Shown here one piece after another: positions 8,019 through 16,515 of a stretch of 64,000 bases of DNA. The stretch is from assembly GCA_964640305.1 (NCBI GenBank), contig CAZXFF010000005.1, positions 1 to 64,000 on the forward strand. Reading direction: 5' to 3'. The first letter of the stretch is position 1, and each line of letters opens with the position of its first letter. This DNA comes from Coprenecus sp964640305. GTDB lineage: Bacteria; Bacteroidota; Bacteroidia; Bacteroidales; UBA932. The position numbers and the translations under genes were made by a program. The notes under the pieces were generated by a model. That model was not told the origin of the DNA. It did not search any database and saw only the letters and a program-made list of their open reading frames with translations.

Positions 8019-9278
8019 CTATGCTCCGAAGTTGTCGTAAAGAATATTCTCGGGAGGTACTCCAAGACTGTCGAGCAGTTTGATGACTGAAGAGCTCATC
8101 ATAGGAGGACCGCACATGAGATAGAGGGCATCTTCAGGTGCTTCGTGCTGTTTGAGGTATGTTTCATACAGTACGTTATGCACGAATCCTGCCTTGTATT
8201 CTACACCTGCCTTGTCTGCTTCGGGATCCGGACGGTCGAGGGCGAGATGGAACTTGAAGTTCGGGAATTCCCTTTCGATTTCGTGGAAGTCTTCGAGATA
8301 GAATGCTTCTTTCAGGCTGCGTGCGCCATAGAAGAAGTTGACCTTGCGGGATGTCTTTTCTGTCTTGAAGAGGTGAAGGATATGGCTTCGCATGGGGGCC
8401 ATTCCGGCTCCACCACCGATGAAGATAAGTTCCTGGTCATCCGGCATGTGGTCGGGAATGAAGAATTCACCGTAAGGACCTGAAATGACAACCTTGTCAC
8501 CCGGTTTGCGGGAGAATATGTATGATGAACTGATTCCGGGAGGAACGTTGAGGAATCCTCCTTTTGCCCTGTCGAAGGGAGGTGTGGCAATACGCACGTT
8601 AAGCATTATGATATTGCCCTCAGCAGGGTGGTTGGCCATAGAGTAAGCCCTGAAAGTAGGTTCGGGGTTCTTGGCTGTGAGGTCGAAAATATTCATTTTC
8701 TCCCAGTCTTCCCTGTATTCCGGTTCTACATCTATGTCTTTGAAAGAAATGTCGTATTTGGGGATGTCTATCTGAATATATCCGCCGGAACGGAAATTGA
8801 GGTTCTCTCCCTCAGGCAGCTTTACCACAAATTCCTTGATGAATGTGGAAACGTTCCTGTTGCTTACCACTTCACATTCCCATTTCTTGATACCGAGTAC
8901 CGACTGGGGAATCAGGATCTCCAGATTTTCACGCACTTTGACCTGACATCCGAGCCTCCAGTTGTTCTGCTGCTGTTTGCGTGTGAAGAATCCGACTTCA
9001 GTAGGCAGGATTGTGCCGCCCCCTGAAAGGACCTGGCATTTGCACATCCCGCATGTACCGCCGCCTCCGCATGCTGAAGGAAGGAATATCTTTTCGTTGG
9101 CCAGGGTTGCAAGGAGTGAGGAGCCTGGAGTAACTTCCAGATTCTTTTCTCCATGGTTGATATCAATTTTAACTGTTCCGGAAGGAGTTAGTTTAGCCTT
9201 CGCGAATAGCAGGAGAGCCACCAGTAAGATGGTTACTGCCAAAAAGGTAACTGTTGCCAAAATAATAGTTAATTCCAT
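8019..9278 (-). CDS. nqrF: Na+-translocating NADH:quinone reductase subunit F
   Basis: 419 aa, the normal length for NqrF. This is the NADH-oxidising entry subunit of the sodium pump at the inner membrane. One N-terminal membrane helix (residues 2-26) precedes a plant-type 2Fe-2S domain with Cys70, 76, 79 and 111. Then come a ferredoxin-reductase FAD site (RAYSMANHP) and an NADH site (GGGAGMAPMRSH). Electrons pass from NADH to FAD to the 2Fe-2S centre and on to the NqrD/E cluster. It is the last gene of the operon, 12 bp after nqrE, and is followed by a strong terminator. Confidence 0.98.
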   Translation of the reverse strand: MELTIILATVTFLAVTILLVALLLFAKAKLTPSGTVKIDINHGEKNLEVTPGSSLLATLANEKIFLPSACGGGGTCGMCKCQVLSGGGTILPTEVGFFTRKQQQNNWRLGCQVKVRENLEILIPQSVLGIKKWECEVVSNRNVSTFIKEFVVKLPEGENLNFRSGGYIQIDIPKYDISFKDIDVEPEYREDWEKMNIFDLTAKNPEPTFRAYSMANHPAEGNIIMLNVRIATPPFDRAKGGFLNVPPGISSSYIFSRKPGDKVVISGPYGEFFIPDHMPDDQELIFIGGGAGMAPMRSHILHLFKTEKTSRKVNFFYGARSLKEAFYLEDFHEIEREFPNFKFHLALDRPDPEADKAGVEYKAGFVHNVLYETYLKQHEAPEDALYLMCGPPMMSSSVIKLLDSLGVPPENILYDNFGA

Positions 9279-9290
9279 ATCTCTGTCCTC

Positions 9291-9905
9291 CTAAAGTTGA
9301 ATACCCATGAAACTCATGAATGCTATACCCATAAGTCCGGTGATGATGAAAGATATGCCTAATCCCTTGAGGGGCTTGGGAACATTCGAGTATGAGAGTT
9401 TTTCCCTTATTGCAGCTATGGCAACGATGGCGAGGAACCAGCCTATACCGGAACCGAGGGCATATACCGCAGATTCCCCGAGATTGGCAAAGTCCCTTTC
9501 CTGCATGAATAGGGATGCACCCATAACGGCACAGTTCACTGCGATGAGTGGCAGGAAAATACCGAGAGATGAATAGAGTGCAGGGGAGAATTTCTCAACG
9601 ACCATTTCCACAAGCTGGACAATTGCTGCGATAACAGCGATGAACAGTATAAAGCTCAGGAAGCTGAGGTCAACGTTGGCCAGTGAAGGGCTGATCCAGG
9701 ACATTGCTCCTGGAACAAGGAAAAACTTGTTGAGAAGATAGTTGATAGGAAGGGTTACGAAAATCACGAAGATAACCGCAAGCCCGAGACCGAATGCTGT
9801 CTTTACATTCTTGGATACAGCAAGGTATGAGCACATCCCAAGGAAATATGCAAATACCATGTTGTCTACGAAAATGGATTTGACGAATAAGCTTATATAT
9901 TCCAT
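9291..9905 (-). CDS. nqrE: Na+-translocating NADH:quinone reductase subunit E
   Basis: A 204-aa polytopic membrane protein with six predicted helices. Cys25 (MCSYLAV) and Cys125 (VNCAVMG) are at the positions known in Vibrio NqrE to hold half of the intramembrane 2Fe-2S cluster shared with NqrD. Homologous to NqrD and to RnfA. The gap of 15 bp to nqrD and 12 bp to nqrF supports one transcript. Confidence 0.97.
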   Translation of the reverse strand: MEYISLFVKSIFVDNMVFAYFLGMCSYLAVSKNVKTAFGLGLAVIFVIFVTLPINYLLNKFFLVPGAMSWISPSLANVDLSFLSFILFIAVIAAIVQLVEMVVEKFSPALYSSLGIFLPLIAVNCAVMGASLFMQERDFANLGESAVYALGSGIGWFLAIVAIAAIREKLSYSNVPKPLKGLGISFIITGLMGIAFMSFMGIQL

Positions 9906-9920
9906 AGTGATGTGATGGTT

Positions 9921-10544
9921 TTACTGTTTTTCTACTAGGTCTTTCTGAATGCTTCTCTGGAGCCAGATGAACAGGCCTACGATGATAAGTGCCATCGGAG
10001 GCAGAATCATCAGACCGTTGTTTTCATAGAAGCCGCCGTTGGCTACATACCAGCTCTGGGGAATTATCTGTACTCCGAAAAGGGAACCGGAACCGAAGAG
10101 TTCGCGGAAGAATGCTATGCAGATGAGTACGAGACCGTAACCGATTCCGTTGGCGAGACCGTCAACGAATGATGGCCATGGTTTGTTGCCGAGGGCAAAT
10201 GCCTCTATGCGGCCCATAATGATACAGTTGGTGATTATAAGGCCTACGTATACTGAAAGCTGTTTGCTGACTTCATAGGCAAATGCTTTCAGGAACTGGT
10301 CAATGAGAATTACGAAAAGTGCAACCACCACCAGCTGTACGATTATCCTTATACGGTTGGGAATGGAGTTCCTTATGAGGGATATGAGCAGACTTGAAAA
10401 ACCTGCCACCAATGTTACAGAGAGTGCCATCACGCAGGCAGCCTCGAGTTTTACGGTAACTGCAAGTGCGGAGCAGATACCCAAGACTAATACCGTTACC
10501 GGGTTGGCCTTGAAAATAGGTTTCTGATATATTTCCTTATTCAT
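9921..10544 (-). CDS. nqrD: Na+-translocating NADH:quinone reductase subunit D
   Basis: A 207-aa membrane protein with six predicted helices, paralogous to NqrE. Cys24 (GICSALAV) and Cys107 (ITNCIIMG) correspond to the other two ligands of the intramembrane iron-sulfur centre that relays electrons from NqrF toward the FMN of NqrC. The start overlaps the nqrC end by 8 bp, so the two are coupled. Confidence 0.97.
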   Translation of the reverse strand: MNKEIYQKPIFKANPVTVLVLGICSALAVTVKLEAACVMALSVTLVAGFSSLLISLIRNSIPNRIRIIVQLVVVALFVILIDQFLKAFAYEVSKQLSVYVGLIITNCIIMGRIEAFALGNKPWPSFVDGLANGIGYGLVLICIAFFRELFGSGSLFGVQIIPQSWYVANGGFYENNGLMILPPMALIIVGLFIWLQRSIQKDLVEKQ

Positions 10545-11343
10545 TGTTTTCCTCAGTATTAGTAGTTGTTATTTCTTCGGAAGCAGTTGCCTTTGCCTGT
10601 TCTACGGCTGCTTTCTGTTTTTCGATGTATGGCAGATAGTATTCAAGCCACTGCGCAATGGTCCTCTGTACAGCATTGCTTGTGATTGTCCCGCCTGATA
10701 TGGCATCGACACCATGCATGTCCCCTTCGGGTGCACCGCCTTTGACAACGGCAATTGACTTGAACACGTTTTCATCGAATATGGTCTTTCCGATAAACTG
10801 CTGGCTGAAATGTGCCGTAGCTATTTCGGCACCTAGACCTGGAGTTTCGCCTTTATGCAGGAAAGTCGCTCCGTAGACAGTATTGAAATCGTCCTGCAGG
10901 GAGATGTATCCCCAGATAGGACCCCAGAGTCCTGCACCGTAAAGCGGGAATATTTCCACTCTCTTGCCCTCGTCTGTAGTACATACGAATACAGGAAGTG
11001 TAAGCTTGGTTACATCGGGATTCGTCTGTTTCATTATGTCGTACTGGGATTTGAGGCTTAATGAAAAAGCGTCTCCTTCCACTTTCTCTCCTTCTGCATT
11101 TACCAGGTACGAGTCGGTTATGTATTTGTTGTATTCGTTTTCGATGTACTGGTTCTTGTTGTCGGCTTTGTCGGCTTCGCCGGCCTGGTTTACAGACATC
11201 AGGATGCTCTGCCTTGTCTCGGTATCGACGTTTTTCTGCTGTCTGTCTTTCAGGGTGAGGGCCACGAATGAAAGTACGACAGCCACCAGAACCACCAGGA
11301 TGGTGGAATAAATAATCGTATATGAATTACTGTTGGTATTCAT
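10537..11343 (-). CDS. nqrC: Na+-translocating NADH:quinone reductase subunit C (covalent FMN)
   Basis: 268 aa. One N-terminal membrane helix (~9-30) is followed by a periplasmic FMN-binding domain. The flavinylation motif reads AISGGTITS, so FMN would be attached by phosphoester to Thr219; Vibrio has SGAT at this site and the Gly for Ala change is conservative. The C-terminus is extended by a charged, Thr/Glu-rich tail that looks dispensable. A flavin transferase (ApbE) must be supplied from elsewhere; none is seen in this window. Confidence 0.97.
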   Translation of the reverse strand: MNTNSNSYTIIYSTILVVLVAVVLSFVALTLKDRQQKNVDTETRQSILMSVNQAGEADKADNKNQYIENEYNKYITDSYLVNAEGEKVEGDAFSLSLKSQYDIMKQTNPDVTKLTLPVFVCTTDEGKRVEIFPLYGAGLWGPIWGYISLQDDFNTVYGATFLHKGETPGLGAEIATAHFSQQFIGKTIFDENVFKSIAVVKGGAPEGDMHGVDAISGGTITSNAVQRTIAQWLEYYLPYIEKQKAAVEQAKATASEEITTTNTEENNE

Positions 11344-11357
11344 GTTCTGTCCTCCTT

Positions 11358-12455
11358 CTAATTAATTTGTGCCCTTTTTAGACGCTTCTTGATATTGCTC
11401 TGTACGACGCAGTGGTCAATCAGTGGCGCAAAGGTGTTCATGAGCAGTATTGAAAGCATCATACCTTCCGGATAACCAGGGTTGAAAAGCCTGAGTACGA
11501 TGGTAAAGGCTCCTATCAGGAATCCGTATATCCATTTACCGGTTTCGGTCTGTGCAGAAGTCACAGGGTCAGTAGCCATAAAAACCGTACCGAATGCAAA
11601 ACCGCCCATGAGGAGGTGCTGCCATGCAGGTACTGCCAGATATGAAGAGGGATCCGGAGCAAGTGCATTGCAGAGGAACCCTATTGCAAGTGCACCTACG
11701 ACACTTGAGAACATGATCTTCCAGCTGGCAACGCCAGTGAAAATAAGAATGAATGCTCCTATCAGGATAGCGATTTTAGAAGTTTCACCGGGACATCCTG
11801 AAATAAGGCCGATGAACATATCGAGTGCAGAAGGCAGGGAATTCCCTGCTGCAGCGTCAGCAAGTGGGGTTGCTCCCGAAAATCCGTCTACACCGGCTAC
11901 CCACACTCTGTCACCGGACATGTGGCTGGGGTATGCGAAAAAGAGGAATGCCCTGGCAAGAAGTGCGGGATTCCAGATGTTCATACCTGTTCCACCGAAA
12001 ACTTCCTTACCGATGATAACTGCGAAAACGACAGACAGTGCTAGCATCCACAGGGGAGTTTCGATAGGAACTATAAGTGGAATGATCATACCTGACACCA
12101 GGTAGCCTTCATTCACTTCGTGCCCTCTGATCTGTGCAGAGGCAAATTCGATACCGAGCCCGACTATGTAGGAAACCAGGTAGAGAGGGAGAATCTTGAG
12201 GAATCCGAACCATACCATCTGCCAGAAGCCCATGTCAGTGCCTGCTGCCAGATTGTGCTGGTATCCTATGTTGTATATTCCGAACAGGAAAGTCGGAATC
12301 AGTGCTACCACCACTACGATCATGATCCTCTTCAGGTCATTGCAGTCCCTTACACTGGAACCATGCCTGGTTACTGTAGCGGGGACCCTGAGGAACGAAT
12401 CAAATGCTTCAATGGTGGATCCGAATATAGATTTCTTATTCTGATTGTTTTCCAT
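11358..12455 (-). CDS. nqrB: Na+-translocating NADH:quinone reductase subunit B (covalent FMN)
   Basis: 365 aa with about ten membrane helices. This is the core sodium-channel and quinone-reducing subunit. The covalent FMN motif is DGFSGATPLA with Thr196 as the acceptor. The MATDPVTSAQT segment near the C-terminus is characteristic of the NqrB/RnfD family. The gene lies 10 bp after nqrA. Confidence 0.98.
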   Translation of the reverse strand: MENNQNKKSIFGSTIEAFDSFLRVPATVTRHGSSVRDCNDLKRIMIVVVVALIPTFLFGIYNIGYQHNLAAGTDMGFWQMVWFGFLKILPLYLVSYIVGLGIEFASAQIRGHEVNEGYLVSGMIIPLIVPIETPLWMLALSVVFAVIIGKEVFGGTGMNIWNPALLARAFLFFAYPSHMSGDRVWVAGVDGFSGATPLADAAAGNSLPSALDMFIGLISGCPGETSKIAILIGAFILIFTGVASWKIMFSSVVGALAIGFLCNALAPDPSSYLAVPAWQHLLMGGFAFGTVFMATDPVTSAQTETGKWIYGFLIGAFTIVLRLFNPGYPEGMMLSILLMNTFAPLIDHCVVQSNIKKRLKRAQIN

Positions 12456-12465
12456 ATTGCTGAAA

Positions 12466-13842
12466 TTAAGCCATTTCTTTAATCATTTGGTCGATCCCAT
12501 CCGAAATGATTTTCTGGATTTCGTTTTTGGAAGGATCGATATATTCGCAGAGGGCGAAATCCTCCTCTACTACTTCGTAGATACCAAGCTGCTCCATCTT
12601 GTCAATGTCCTGGGCAAGAATAGCCTTGAGCAGATATACAGGATAGATGTCCATAGGCAGGACCTTGGCATAGGAATTCGACATTACGAATGCCCTGACA
12701 CCGCCGTTGAGGTTTGTATCCATCTTGTATCGTTTTCCCGGTGTGAGCCAGGAAAAATACGTGGAGGCAAAACTGAATTTCTTGGGTCTGAAGATTTTGG
12801 CCCATCCGAAATATTCGTGGTAGGTACCTTCGGTGATGACGGAGATGCAGTCATCGTAAAATCCGAGATATCCGTCTTTGCCAACGTTTGTTCCTGTCAG
12901 GATGTTGCCGCTTATGAAGCGGACATCGCAGTTCTCCTGCAGTTTAGTAACATTGTCATTCACGAGTGATGCAATGTCCTTGACAGGCATTCCGGCAAGG
13001 CATTTTACATACCCGGGTGTGCTGATGCGGGGACCGCCAACGGCTATGGTCTTGCGCATGTCTACTATTCCCTCACTGAACAGCCTTCCGATAAATGCGA
13101 GATGCTGCATGGTCACTGTCCATACGGTTTCGCCTTTGTTTATGGGGCATACATGGTTTATCTGTACTCCCACGTTTCCGGCAGGGTGTGGACCGTCGAA
13201 TGTATGGAACTCAACGCCATTGAGTTTATGGAACGGAGAGCTGGCGTGGGTCTTTGCATTCAGTCCCATGTGGACTGCTTTGGGCACAAGTCTGTTGAAT
13301 ACATCGATACCGTTCTGGATTGCAGCCATGTCTTCCTTCAGTGTGAAATCATAATCAGCTGCCAGAGGTGCAGTGTCGAAAGAAGAAATGTAAACGGCCT
13401 TCGGCTTGGATTCGGGATTTGCGATGATGCCGTAGGGACGCTGTCTTACGCAGGCCCACAATCCGCTTTCCAGCAGTGTGTTTACTATCTGGTCCTGTGT
13501 AAGGTCCTGGATTTTAGGCAAATCGAATCTTACGTAATCAGTCTGGGCATCGGCTTTGATCCGTACTTCCAGAAGTTTCCTTTTCTCACCTCTGATAATT
13601 TCACTGACTGTTCCGCTTGCCGGGGATGTGAATTTTATTTCAGGCCTTTTTTTGTCCACGAACAGGACTGTACCGGCTTTCACTGAGTCCCCCTCCTTGA
13701 CCATAAGTTTGGGAATGAGGTTCCTGAAATCGGTAGGCTTTACGGCAACTGTCTCTGAAACTACGCTTTTGATGATATTGGCAGAAGGTATTCCTTCAAT
13801 CGGAATATTCAGCCCTCGTTTCAATTTTATATAGTTAACCAT
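12466..13842 (-). CDS. nqrA: Na+-translocating NADH:quinone reductase subunit A
   Basis: A 458-aa cytoplasmic subunit with no membrane helix. It has the RnfC-like N-terminal barrel-sandwich/NqrA domain and the family order ending in YPVYLLKAILAQDIDKMEQLG. NqrA is associated with quinone binding in the pump. It is the first gene of nqrABCDEF; the TATATTTG box at 13863-13870 provides a promoter about 20 bp upstream. Confidence 0.97.
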   Translation of the reverse strand: MVNYIKLKRGLNIPIEGIPSANIIKSVVSETVAVKPTDFRNLIPKLMVKEGDSVKAGTVLFVDKKRPEIKFTSPASGTVSEIIRGEKRKLLEVRIKADAQTDYVRFDLPKIQDLTQDQIVNTLLESGLWACVRQRPYGIIANPESKPKAVYISSFDTAPLAADYDFTLKEDMAAIQNGIDVFNRLVPKAVHMGLNAKTHASSPFHKLNGVEFHTFDGPHPAGNVGVQINHVCPINKGETVWTVTMQHLAFIGRLFSEGIVDMRKTIAVGGPRISTPGYVKCLAGMPVKDIASLVNDNVTKLQENCDVRFISGNILTGTNVGKDGYLGFYDDCISVITEGTYHEYFGWAKIFRPKKFSFASTYFSWLTPGKRYKMDTNLNGGVRAFVMSNSYAKVLPMDIYPVYLLKAILAQDIDKMEQLGIYEVVEEDFALCEYIDPSKNEIQKIISDGIDQMIKEMA

Positions 13843-13862
13843 ACGCTTTTATAATTTTGGCG

Positions 13863-13870
13863 CAAATATA
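13863..13870 (-). promoter_or_regulatory. -7 box for the nqr operon
   Basis: TATATTTG on the minus strand, 20 bp upstream of the nqrA ATG, matching TAnnTTTG. Confidence 0.7.
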
Positions 13871-13883
13871 AAAAAAACATTAG

Positions 13884-13891
13884 TAGATTTG
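13884..13891 (+). promoter_or_regulatory. -7 box for the pcrA/uvrD helicase gene
   Basis: TAGATTTG on the plus strand, 47 bp before the ATG. It is divergent from the nqr promoter, whose box is only 13 bp away. Confidence 0.65.
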
Positions 13892-13938
13892 CGACCTATT
13901 TGTAAAATATTGAGTTTAATTCTTTACGCGTTTTTTGC

Positions 13939-16200
13939 ATGGATTTATCGGAACTTAACAACGAGCAGAGGAGTGCGGTGGAATATCGTGACGGAGCCAG
14001 TCTCATAATTGCGGGAGCAGGAAGCGGCAAGACCAGGGTACTTACCTATAAAATAGCCAGGATGATAGAAACGGGGATAGCACCGTCTTCAATCATGGCT
14101 CTGACTTTTACGAACAAGGCGGCCAAGGAAATGAAGGAAAGGATAGCCGGCATTGTAGGCAAGGAAAAATCCAGACGCCTGTGGATGGGTACATTCCATT
14201 CCATATTTGCAAGGATATTGAGGGACTACTCACAACTGTTGGGTTACCCATCTTCATTTACGATCTATGATACCTCCGATTCAAAGGCGGCAATCAAAAG
14301 ATGTATAAAGGAACTTAAGCTCGACGAGAATCAGTATAAGCCAGGTGAGGTCCTTTCCCGGATATCCGCAGCGAAGAACTATCTTGTCACGGCATCCGAC
14401 TATGTGAACAATTCCGAAGCTGTCAGCAGGGACCGTCAGATGCGGAAAGGGGAAATCTGCAACATCTATTCCCTATATGCCCGCAGGTGCAAAGAAGAGG
14501 GGGTAATGGATTTCGATGACATATTGCTGAATACCAACATACTGCTCAACAAACATCCCGAAGTGGTGGAACAGCTCCGTTCCTCAATTTCCCACATTCT
14601 GGTGGATGAGTATCAGGACACGAATTTTGCACAGTACAGGATAGTCTCCATATTGGCAGGAAAAAGCCGCAACATAACGGCTGTAGGGGATGATTCCCAG
14701 AGCATCTATGCATTCCGCGGAGCTAGAATCAGGAATATCCTGAATTTCAAGAATGACTATCCCGAGACCAGGACATTCCGTCTCGAACAGAACTACCGTT
14801 CGACAAAGACGATAGTCAACGCTGCCAATTCCCTGATTTCCCACAACCGTAACCGCCTCAAGAAAGAGTGTTTCTCGGAAGGGGATGAGGGGGAGAAAAT
14901 CGATATTATCAGGTGTTTCGATGAACAGGAAGAGGCGATGTCCATAGTTTCTTCGATAAAGAAACGCATATTCAGTACCAAGGCATCGTACGATTCGTTT
15001 TCAATCCTCTACCGTACCAATTCCCAGTCGAGGGTGATTGAGGAGGCCCTGAGGAAAATGAATATACCTTATATTATATATGCGGGACATTCGTTCTACG
15101 AGAGGAAGGAGGTCAAGAATCTTCTGGCCTATTTCCGCCTGGTCCTCAATCCGAATGACAATGAAGCGTTCCGGCGTATCGTAAATGTCCCTGCCCGCGG
15201 AATCGGAGCCACTTCATTGGAACATCTTTACCAGGCAGCCGGAGCAATGAATGTGTCTCTTATGGAGGCTGCTTCCAATCCTGCCCTTCTTGCAGGTTCA
15301 GGACTGAAGGATGCAGCGGCAGGGCGTCTCAGTAATTTTGCGGCTATGATACGTATGTTCGCATCGAGACTGGATTCAGATGATGCATATACCTGCGCAT
15401 TAGGCATTGCCGAACAGTCGGGGCTGCTCGGAGTGCTCAGGGCAGACAATTCCGTGGAAGGTATGTCGGCTCTTGCCAATACTACAGAACTGCTGAACGG
15501 TGTAAAGGAGTTTGTGGAGGCTGCTGCCGAGTCGGATACTCCTGATGTATTGCCGGGTCTTGCCTCTTATATGGAAAATGTCGCCCTTCTCACAGACAGT
15601 GACAATGTAGATTCTGAAGAGGAGAACAATAAGGTGAAACTTATGACGATCCACTCCTCAAAAGGATTGGAATTCCCGTATGTGTATATTTCAGGAATGG
15701 AGGACAATCTCTTCCCATCCATGATGTCAGCCCAGAGTGCAGAGTCAGTGGAAGAGGAAAGGCGTCTCTTTTACGTGGCACTTACCAGGGCGGAGAAGCA
15801 TGTTACCCTTTCTTATGCAGGGTCCCGCTTTGTAAACGGCAAGCGGACTTCTTCACCGCCCAGCCGTTTTATCAGGGAAATAGACCCTCAATATGTAAAA
15901 GGTGATGTCATGGACAGCGGCAGTGACCATGTCTCAAAAGAGGCTCCGTCCAGAGATTTTGTACCAAGGGAGTTCCCAAGAAGACTGAAGAAGATAGGAA
16001 CTCCGGAAGTGAGTCATTCTACTGTGTCTCCAGAGATAGCCGACCTGTCAGTAGGGGATGTTGTGGTACATGACAGATTTGGCAGAGGGAAAATCGTTTC
16101 ACTGACAGGTGCGGGTGGAGATATGAAGGCTGTTGTCAGTTTTGATTCCGGAGGAGACAAGACTTTACTTCTTAAATATGCCAGACTGCAGAAAGTGTGA
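13939..16200 (+). CDS. pcrA: UvrD/PcrA-type ATP-dependent DNA helicase
   Basis: 753 aa, the usual length for this SF1A 3'-5' helicase, which acts in nucleotide excision and mismatch repair and in removing RecA or stalled forks. Visible motifs in order: Walker A AGAGSGKT (25-32), LTFTNKAAKEM, VDEYQDTN (Walker B), GDDSQSIYAFRGA (motif III), QNYRSTK (IV), TIHSSKGLEFPYV (V) and VALTRAEKHV (VI). The C-terminus (VGDVVVHDRFGRGKIVSL) is the Tudor-like RNA-polymerase-binding tail typical of PcrA/UvrD. The call could equally be written uvrD. Confidence 0.95.
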   Translation: MDLSELNNEQRSAVEYRDGASLIIAGAGSGKTRVLTYKIARMIETGIAPSSIMALTFTNKAAKEMKERIAGIVGKEKSRRLWMGTFHSIFARILRDYSQLLGYPSSFTIYDTSDSKAAIKRCIKELKLDENQYKPGEVLSRISAAKNYLVTASDYVNNSEAVSRDRQMRKGEICNIYSLYARRCKEEGVMDFDDILLNTNILLNKHPEVVEQLRSSISHILVDEYQDTNFAQYRIVSILAGKSRNITAVGDDSQSIYAFRGARIRNILNFKNDYPETRTFRLEQNYRSTKTIVNAANSLISHNRNRLKKECFSEGDEGEKIDIIRCFDEQEEAMSIVSSIKKRIFSTKASYDSFSILYRTNSQSRVIEEALRKMNIPYIIYAGHSFYERKEVKNLLAYFRLVLNPNDNEAFRRIVNVPARGIGATSLEHLYQAAGAMNVSLMEAASNPALLAGSGLKDAAAGRLSNFAAMIRMFASRLDSDDAYTCALGIAEQSGLLGVLRADNSVEGMSALANTTELLNGVKEFVEAAAESDTPDVLPGLASYMENVALLTDSDNVDSEEENNKVKLMTIHSSKGLEFPYVYISGMEDNLFPSMMSAQSAESVEEERRLFYVALTRAEKHVTLSYAGSRFVNGKRTSSPPSRFIREIDPQYVKGDVMDSGSDHVSKEAPSRDFVPREFPRRLKKIGTPEVSHSTVSPEIADLSVGDVVVHDRFGRGKIVSLTGAGGDMKAVVSFDSGGDKTLLLKYARLQKV

Positions 16201-16275
16201 GTATTTGGTCCGCATGGCATAAAATTTGTAGTAATTTCACTGAAGTTTTTCATAGTTTAAGTTTAGGTTAAGTAG

Positions 16276-16312
16276 TGGTCCGGTGTTCCGATCTGAAGGA
16301 AATGCCGGACCA
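16276..16312. other. Stable inverted repeat downstream of the helicase gene
   Basis: TGGTCCGG/CCGGACCA (16276-16283 and 16305-16312) with a nested TTCC/GGAA stem (16286-16289 and 16298-16301). There is no T run after it, so it is not a classic terminator. It could be a transcript-end stabiliser or a small structured leader for the short membrane peptide that follows. Confidence 0.45.
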
Positions 16313-16383
16313 TGAAACTATATGGGAGGTATCTCTGCTGTCACAAAATGCAGCCTGTGCCATTAACCGGAAACTTGAGCAAT

Positions 16384-16506
16384 ATGGGTAAAAAGACGGA
16401 AGAAAGGAACTACACCAGAATATATCATATGTTGTCGGTAGCAAGCATACTGTTTGTATTCACTATGGGACTTGCCATAGGGATTGCTGCTCTTGTGATG
16501 GTATGA
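16384..16506 (+). CDS. Possible 40-aa single-pass membrane peptide
   Basis: A short frame of 40 codons. The first ~17 residues are basic and polar (MGKKTEERNYTRIYHML), then one long hydrophobic segment extends to the C-terminus (FVFTMGLAIGIAALVMV). This layout is common for small membrane proteins, but the ribosome-binding site is weak and the start at 16384 is a guess; an upstream ATG at 16312 lies inside the hairpin. It is not homologous to anything I recognise. Confidence 0.35.
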   Translation: MGKKTEERNYTRIYHMLSVASILFVFTMGLAIGIAALVMV

Positions 16507-16515
16507 CAGATGTTT

